A stretch of 10,824 nucleotides of DNA from Gemmatimonadota bacterium (lineage in GTDB: Bacteria; Latescibacterota; UBA2968; UBA8231), in assembly GCA_026706165.1 (NCBI GenBank), contig JAPOZF010000431.1, forward strand, positions 1 to 10,824, written 5' to 3'. Shown here in pieces: positions 6,710 to 10,824 of this stretch. Both the position numbers and the translations under genes were made by a program. Within the stretch, counting starts at the first letter, position 1. Every line of letters begins with the position of its first letter. The notes below the pieces were generated by a model. The model did no database searches and was not told where the DNA came from. It saw only the letters and a list, made by a program, of their open reading frames with translations.

Positions 6710-7527
6710 CACTCTTCCTCGTCGTCCGGGACCCAGGCTGCCGTGCGGCTCTCCGAGATCTGCAGGCGCTCGATGCCAAGGGCGCGACCGTCGGTCTCGT
6801 CGACCTCGATTACCGCGCCGCAAAAAACCGCCCTGCCTTCCGCCGGCTTGAAACGTGCCGGCACCTGCTCGACGAAGCGTCTCACCGCAATTTCCGAACG
6901 CGTGCCGATCACCGAATCCTGGACCCCGGTCATCCCCGCGTCGGTGAGGTAAGCCGTTCCTCCGGAAAGCACGCGTTCGTCCGCCGTCTGGACATGGGTG
7001 TGGGTCCCGATGACAGCCGAGGCGATCCCGTCGAGATAGCGCCCGAGAGCGACCTTTTCCGCCGTGGCTTCAGCATGGAAGTCGACGAAAACGACCGGTG
7101 TTTCTCTTTTCAGCCGTTCGGCTTCCTCCCGCCCGAGCACGAACGGACAGTTTATGGTGGGCATGAAGGTCCGCCCTTGCAGATTGACCACCCCCACCGG
7201 CGTTCCGGACTTGGCGGGTACGATGGTCGATCCCCACCCGGGAGCCTCCCTGGGATAATTCAACGGTCGCAGCACCCTGTCCGACTTGGACAGGAAACGA
7301 GCGAAGTCCGCCCGATTCCAGATGTGATTGCCGGAAGTAATTACATCCACCCCGTAATTGTGCAGCTTGCGGGCGATCGTTTCGGTCATGCCGAAACCGC
7401 CCGCGGCGTTTTCCCCGTTCGCTATGCACAGATCGATTGCGCGCTCGCGCACAAGGCGTGGAATGACATCAGCCGCGACACGCCTCCCGGGCCGGGCGTA
7501 GATGTCGGCTGCGAAAAGGATTCTCAA
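6709..7527 (-). CDS. ymdB: YmdB-type metallophosphoesterase (cyclic-nucleotide phosphodiesterase family)
   Basis: A 272-residue calcineurin-like phosphoesterase of the TIGR00282/YmdB family; characterised members hydrolyse cyclic nucleotide monophosphates in the cytoplasm. Metal-site residues visible are D8 (FAADIYARPGR), E39 and N40 (ANGENAAGGFGMT), N67 and H68 (SGNHIWN), H151 (VDFHAEATAEK), and H176 and H178 (GTHTHVQTADERVL). These match the family spacing closely. The first motif is usually GDI-x-G-x-x-GR; here it reads ADIYARPGR, so two glycines are replaced by alanine while the aspartate is kept. The start is TTG at 7527, which matches where the family normally begins, but no Shine-Dalgarno sequence is evident. 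It lies 14 bases after rny, a pairing also known in Bacillus, and its stop overlaps the xseA start by one base. The symbol is used by homology to the Bacillus protein, not the unrelated E. coli YmdB. Confidence 0.93.
   Translation of the reverse strand: MRILFAADIYARPGRRVAADVIPRLVRERAIDLCIANGENAAGGFGMTETIARKLHNYGVDVITSGNHIWNRADFARFLSKSDRVLRPLNYPREAPGWGSTIVPAKSGTPVGVVNLQGRTFMPTINCPFVLGREEAERLKRETPVVFVDFHAEATAEKVALGRYLDGIASAVIGTHTHVQTADERVLSGGTAYLTDAGMTGVQDSVIGTRSEIAVRRFVEQVPARFKPAEGRAVFCGAVIEVDETDGRALGIERLQISESRTAAWVPDDEEE
6716..6720 (-). promoter_or_regulatory. Shine-Dalgarno site for xseA inside the end of ymdB
   Basis: GAGGA on the minus strand, six bases before the xseA ATG. It is formed by the codons of the acidic C-terminal tail (DDEEE) of the ymdB-type gene, so that tail also serves as the ribosome binding site of the next gene. 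It supports the 6709 start. Confidence 0.65.
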
Positions 7528-7541
7528 TGCGGGCCGCGGAT

Positions 7542-9104
7542 TCAGCGGGCGAAATGAACCGCACGCACTTCGCGTATCACGCAGACCTTGATCTGGCCGG
7601 GCTGTCCGAGTTCTTCCTCGAGAGTCTCGGTTATTTCTTCGGCCAGTTGATCGGCATAGGTGTCGTCAACCGTGGCGCTGTCGACGAGGACGCGAACTTC
7701 CCTGCCGTTTTGGAGCGCATGGGCGGTTTTGACCCCTGGGTTGGCGCTGGCAATCTCCTCGATCTCGCGCATGCGACGCACGTAATCCTCCGCCTTTTCC
7801 TTGCGGGCCCCCGGCCTGCTGGTCGAGATCTCGTCCGCTGCCTTTACGATGATGGCAATCGCGGAACGCGTGGGCATCTCGAGATCGTGAGTCTCGATAA
7901 CCTCGACGACTTCCGGACTTTCACCGCACTTGCGCGCCAAGGCTCCGCTCGATTGAGCGCTGTCGGTTCCGATCTGGAACTCCATCGCCTTGCCGATGTC
8001 GTGCAGCAGTCCCGCACGGCGGGCGAGGTTGGCGTCGATTTCGAGGCTCTCCGCCATGGTGCCTGCAAGCATGCCGACTTCCTGGGAATGAACCAGGAGG
8101 TTCTGGCCGTAGCTGGAAAGGAATCTCAGTTTGCCGAGGAGTTCGAGCAGCGGCTCGGCCATGTCGTGGATGCCGAGGTCGAAGGCCGCTTTGGATCCCG
8201 ACTCTCGAATCATCTCCTCGACATCCTCCCGAGCTTTCTCATACGCCTCCTCTATGCGTCCGGGGTGAATGCGGCCATCGAGGATAAGCTTTTCCAGAGC
8301 GTTCCTCGCAACCTCGCGACGCAACGGATCAAAGCTTGAGAGCATGACGATTCCGGGAGTGTCGTCGACAATGACCTCCACGCCGGTAATCATGTCGAAA
8401 GAGCGAATGTTGCGGCCGTCCCGACCGATGATACGCCCTTTCATCTCCTCTGAGGGAAGGCTGACGACGGAAACCGTGCTCTCGCGCGCCAACTCTCCCG
8501 CATAGCGTTGGATAGACCGGGAAATGATTTCCTTGGCTTCGCGATTCCCCATCGCCACGGCCTCGTCCCTGATTTCGCGGACCTTGCGCGCGGCGAACTG
8601 GCGGGCGCTGTCTTCCTCCTGCTCGATGAGCATGGCCCTGACTTCCGCCTGGCTCAGGCCCGCCAATTCCTCGAGAAGCCGCCCTTGCTCGCTGACGAGC
8701 TCGTTGACTGTTTCTTCCTTCGCCGCGATATGTTCCTCTCGCTGCGACAGTTCCCTCTCGGTCTTCAGGAGACTCCGCTCCTTGCCTTCGAGAATATCGA
8801 CCTTGCGATCCAGTTGGCGTTCCCGCTCCAACAGACCGGTTTCCAGTTCCCGCAACGATCGCCGGGAATTCTCGATCTCGCGCTCCTGGGGCTCTCGCTC
8901 CCGCCGCCACTCGTCTTTGGCTTCGAGGGCTGCGGTTTTCTTCATCGACTCGACTTCACAGCGGGCATCCTCGACGATGCGCTGAACTCTTTCCTGGGCA
9001 TCGGCTGCCCTCCCACGCCGAAAGCGGGCGTTCAACAACCACCCGACCAATGCGCCGACCACCACCAATGCAAGAGCCGACAGTATGGCGCCTGCCATAG
9101 CCAT
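7542..9104 (-). CDS. rny: Ribonuclease Y, with altered HD-domain histidines
   Basis: A membrane-anchored endoribonuclease that starts mRNA decay; 520 residues, the same length as the Bacillus subtilis enzyme. In order: an N-terminal membrane helix at about 4-25; a long charged coiled coil at about 30-195; a KH domain with KGRIIGRDGRNIRSF at 222-236; a region with FDPLRREVARNALEKLILDG at 258-277; an HD domain with H339 (LLVHSQEV), H368-D369 (GLLHDIGKA) and D424 (KAADEISTSRPGAR); and the family C-terminus. H339, the HD pair and D424, the core HD ligands, are intact. The usual DHE-x-EGSH segment after HDIGKA is replaced: F376 and S382 stand where histidines are normally found. The usual HH pair reads H406-D407. 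The start is ATG at 9104; a second ATG two codons on is possible, and no good Shine-Dalgarno is seen. It lies 12 bases after zapA. Confidence 0.96.
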   Translation of the reverse strand: MAMAGAILSALALVVVGALVGWLLNARFRRGRAADAQERVQRIVEDARCEVESMKKTAALEAKDEWRREREPQEREIENSRRSLRELETGLLERERQLDRKVDILEGKERSLLKTERELSQREEHIAAKEETVNELVSEQGRLLEELAGLSQAEVRAMLIEQEEDSARQFAARKVREIRDEAVAMGNREAKEIISRSIQRYAGELARESTVSVVSLPSEEMKGRIIGRDGRNIRSFDMITGVEVIVDDTPGIVMLSSFDPLRREVARNALEKLILDGRIHPGRIEEAYEKAREDVEEMIRESGSKAAFDLGIHDMAEPLLELLGKLRFLSSYGQNLLVHSQEVGMLAGTMAESLEIDANLARRAGLLHDIGKAMEFQIGTDSAQSSGALARKCGESPEVVEVIETHDLEMPTRSAIAIIVKAADEISTSRPGARKEKAEDYVRRMREIEEIASANPGVKTAHALQNGREVRVLVDSATVDDTYADQLAEEITETLEEELGQPGQIKVCVIREVRAVHFAR

Positions 9105-9116
9105 TTCTTTTTGAAT

Positions 9117-9527
9117 CTATGAATCTTCCCGGGCAGGATTCGCCTCGGCAGCGGGGGGTTGCTGCCGGTCCCGATCAGCGACGGCTTGCCGTTCAGCCCG
9201 GGTTCCGGAGGGCCAGCGAGGACCGACATCCTGCAACAACCTGCCTAGACTGGTCGTCAGGCGAGAGGTGCGCATGGCTATATCGGCCTCCGTCGACTGA
9301 TAGCGCTGGCGAAGACAAAAAAGCTCGTCGATCAACTCGAGGGCGGCGATAATTGCCGAATGCCAGGGAGGCCGGGAGCCGTGGACCGATTGAACGCGCC
9401 TCAATTTTTCGTCGACCAGGGCTGCTATTTCTGCGATCTGCCGTGAAGTGGCGTCGTCCTTGCTGGCAAAGGTGTACTTCCGGTCGAGAATGTCGACAAC
9501 CACTCCGCTGCTGCGATCGCTGTCCAT
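9117..9527 (-). CDS. zapA: Cell division protein ZapA
   Basis: A 136-residue FtsZ-associated protein that bundles FtsZ filaments at the division ring. The ZapA core covers residues 8 to about 100: VVVDILDRKYTFASKDD at 9-25, then IAEIAALVDEKLRRV at 31-45, and the long helix beginning AIIAALELIDEL at 58-69, which normally forms the tetramer coiled coil. After residue 101 comes a low-complexity tail rich in proline, alanine, arginine and glutamate (for example DRQQPPAAEANPAREDS) that makes it longer than the roughly 100 residues usual in the family and looks disordered. The ATG at 9527 has an AGGA only three bases upstream, so initiation may be modest. Its place after a coiled-coil gene and pheT supports the assignment. 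Confidence 0.9.
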   Translation of the reverse strand: MDSDRSSGVVVDILDRKYTFASKDDATSRQIAEIAALVDEKLRRVQSVHGSRPPWHSAIIAALELIDELFCLRQRYQSTEADIAMRTSRLTTSLGRLLQDVGPRWPSGTRAERQAVADRDRQQPPAAEANPAREDS

Positions 9528-9575
9528 CGATCCTACCCTGGAAGGTGTTCCCGTTACTCCCAGCGGGGTGTGGGT

Positions 9576-9854
9576 TTATTCTGCCGCCTCTGGATGCTCG
9601 ATTGCAACCTGCTCGAGACGAGTAAGGATCTCCTGGATTTTTTCCCTGACCTGCTCCCGATCCTCGGTCGCCTGACGGTTCTCTTCATCTGCCTTCACTA
9701 GCCGGGTCTTCAGCTCTTCAATCTCGACCTTGAGCGATTCACCGGCTTCCACCTGCGCTCGAAGCGTCTCGTTCTCCTGCCGGAACTGCTCCAGCACCCC
9801 CAGGAGGCGGTTAACCTCACTTTCCAGGCGCCTGAAATTTCCATCTACTCCCAT
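9576..9854 (-). CDS. Small coiled-coil protein, probable ZapB-like cell division factor
   Basis: A 92-residue, almost entirely helical protein with heptad-like spacing of Leu, Val and Ile among Glu, Arg, Lys and Gln, for example FRRLESEVNRLLGVLEQF at 7-24 and LKVEIEELKTRLVKADEE at 41-58. There is no signal peptide, membrane segment or catalytic motif. ZapB and related division proteins are short coiled coils of about this size that work with ZapA. A small coiled-coil gene directly upstream of zapA, as here, is therefore likely to encode a functional analogue. Any short coiled coil would look similar, so the function rests on context. The ATG at 9854 has an AGGAG eleven bases upstream, somewhat distant. 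It lies 20 bases after pheT and 48 bases before zapA. Confidence 0.7.
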   Translation of the reverse strand: MGVDGNFRRLESEVNRLLGVLEQFRQENETLRAQVEAGESLKVEIEELKTRLVKADEENRQATEDREQVREKIQEILTRLEQVAIEHPEAAE

Positions 9855-9874
9855 CCCGCTCGTTTCTCCTGTCT

Positions 9875-10824
9875 TTATCGCAACCTGACACCGAAAGCTC
9901 TCCCCAAATCCGCCAGCACACCCGCGATTACCTCGTCCGCCTCCCGATCCAGCAAAGTGCGCTCAGGCGAGCGCAAACGCAGGTTGAAGGCAAGACTCTT
10001 TTCACCAGGCCCTACCTGGTCGCCGGTGTAGACATCGAACAACTCGACGAATTCGATCAGCTTCGGATCGACCTGCCGGACAGCGGCGATGACTTCGCCT
10101 GCCGGAACCGACTCATCCAGCACGATCGCGAGATCGCGTTCGATCGGGGGGAACTTCGGGGGCGGCCGAAAGGCTGCCTCGCGCGCCTTCCAAGCCGTCG
10201 CCAACACCTCGAAATCCAGCTCAAAAATATACACAGGTTCAGGCAGATCAAATGCTTCGCGAAGTTCCCGGCTGCACTCTCCGAGATTTCCCGCCGGTTT
10301 CCCGGAAATGCTCAGTTCGGCGCAGTGTCCGACGCGCATCAGGGGATGAGCTCCGCTGTGAATCCCGGGGTCCAGATCCTCCGTTACCGACTCGATCAGA
10401 CCTTTCAAGTCGAGAAAGTCCACCTGCCGACGCTCATCCCGCCAGGAAGACTCCTTTCCGAGACCGAACCACAGTCCACCCAGTCTCAGATTTTCGGTGT
10501 GGAGGGCTGTTGCCTGGGCATCTCCATCGAGGAAACACTTCCCGATCTCGAATATGCAGACCGTGCGGGTGCGACGGTTGAAATTGCGGCGAGCGACATC
10601 GGCGAGGCTGGGTATGAGGGAAGACCGCAACACGTCGCTGGAGGTCGCCGGATTGGCCAGAGCCGGGGCGGACGGCAACCGGTTCCAAGAGGTCCAACCG
10701 CCGTCGACGATGGTACTGGTCACTACCTCGTCGACTCCCGCGGCGGTCATTCGCTGGCGAAACCCCTGCTGGATCTCGAAGTCGCTGACCACCGTGTTTT
10801 CCAGCGGACCCCGAAGAGAACTGC
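9875..10824 (-). CDS. pheT: Phenylalanine--tRNA ligase beta subunit (C-terminal part; 5' end outside window)
   Basis: The frame is open to the right edge, so this is the C-terminal 315 or so residues of a subunit that is normally about 800 long. A GTG at 10792 is an internal valine codon, because the coding pattern (RGPLENTVVSDFEIQQGFR) runs through it. The first half is the catalytic-like core of the beta chain: GFRQRMTAAGVDEVVTSTIV, then ANPATSSDVLRSSLIPSL, then RTRTVCIFEIGKCF. The last 95 or so residues are the FDX-ACB anticodon-binding domain: KFPPIERDLAIVLDESVPAG, FVELFDVYTGDQVGPGEKSL and RSPERTLLDREADEV. With PheS it charges tRNA-Phe in the cytoplasm. The stop is TAA at 9875-9877. pheS and the operon promoter would be expected beyond the right edge. 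Confidence 0.96.
   Translation of the reverse strand, partial: SSLRGPLENTVVSDFEIQQGFRQRMTAAGVDEVVTSTIVDGGWTSWNRLPSAPALANPATSSDVLRSSLIPSLADVARRNFNRRTRTVCIFEIGKCFLDGDAQATALHTENLRLGGLWFGLGKESSWRDERRQVDFLDLKGLIESVTEDLDPGIHSGAHPLMRVGHCAELSISGKPAGNLGECSRELREAFDLPEPVYIFELDFEVLATAWKAREAAFRPPPKFPPIERDLAIVLDESVPAGEVIAAVRQVDPKLIEFVELFDVYTGDQVGPGEKSLAFNLRLRSPERTLLDREADEVIAGVLADLGRAFGVRLR

Noticed and set aside
6703..7557. A 284-codon plus-strand frame opposite the ymdB-type gene
   Set aside because: It mirrors nearly the full sense gene, has no domain of its own and is a codon-bias shadow.
7527..9122. Two long plus-strand frames (270 and 204 codons) opposite rny
   Set aside because: The opposite strand encodes every RNase Y domain without interruption; the plus-strand products match nothing I recognise.
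1..10824. A hidden defence, mobile or biosynthetic system
   Set aside because: All sizeable genes belong to recognised or generic housekeeping or envelope families, and there are no transposase, integrase, repeat-array or toxin-antitoxin signs.

Overview
This is a GC-rich, gene-dense bacterial chromosome segment made almost entirely of conserved housekeeping genes. I see no RNA gene, CRISPR array, insertion sequence, phage gene or sign of recent transfer. The source looks like a Gram-negative (diderm) bacterium, because the first gene encodes a predicted outer-membrane beta-barrel. The propeller-barrel fusion and the gene order recall uncultured lineages of the FCB or Gemmatimonadota/Latescibacterota type. 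That placement is a low-confidence inference; the sequence alone does not fix the phylum.

Layout. The left part (1 to 2248, plus strand) is the 3' portion of a large gene for a TolB/PD40-type beta-propeller joined to a C-terminal outer-membrane barrel; its start lies outside the window. Positions 2249 to 2524 hold no recognisable gene, only two weak small-ORF candidates and short GC-rich hairpins. Everything from 2525 to the right edge is on the minus strand and is closely packed. In transcription order it reads: pheT (3' part), a ZapB-like coiled-coil protein, zapA, rny, a ymdB-type phosphodiesterase, xseA, xseB, recN, a pgsA-like CDP-alcohol phosphatidyltransferase, and a VOC/glyoxalase-fold protein. 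Gaps are at most 48 bases, and four consecutive junctions overlap by 1 to 8 bases. This looks like one long operon whose promoter lies upstream of the window.

How the genes fit together. The run combines translation (PheT), cell division (ZapA and a likely ZapB analogue), RNA turnover and cyclic-nucleotide hydrolysis (RNase Y, YmdB), DNA repair (exonuclease VII subunits, RecN) and membrane lipid synthesis (PgsA). These look like growth and genome-maintenance functions under common transcription, not a dedicated pathway.

The most interesting departure from the ordinary is in RNase Y. Its core HD residues are present, but the usual histidines after the HDIGKA motif are replaced. Other points are a ten-G tract inside pgsA, an eight-G tract in the barrel gene, and a possible secreted small protein in the convergent intergenic region. 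I found no convincing undescribed defence or mobile system.
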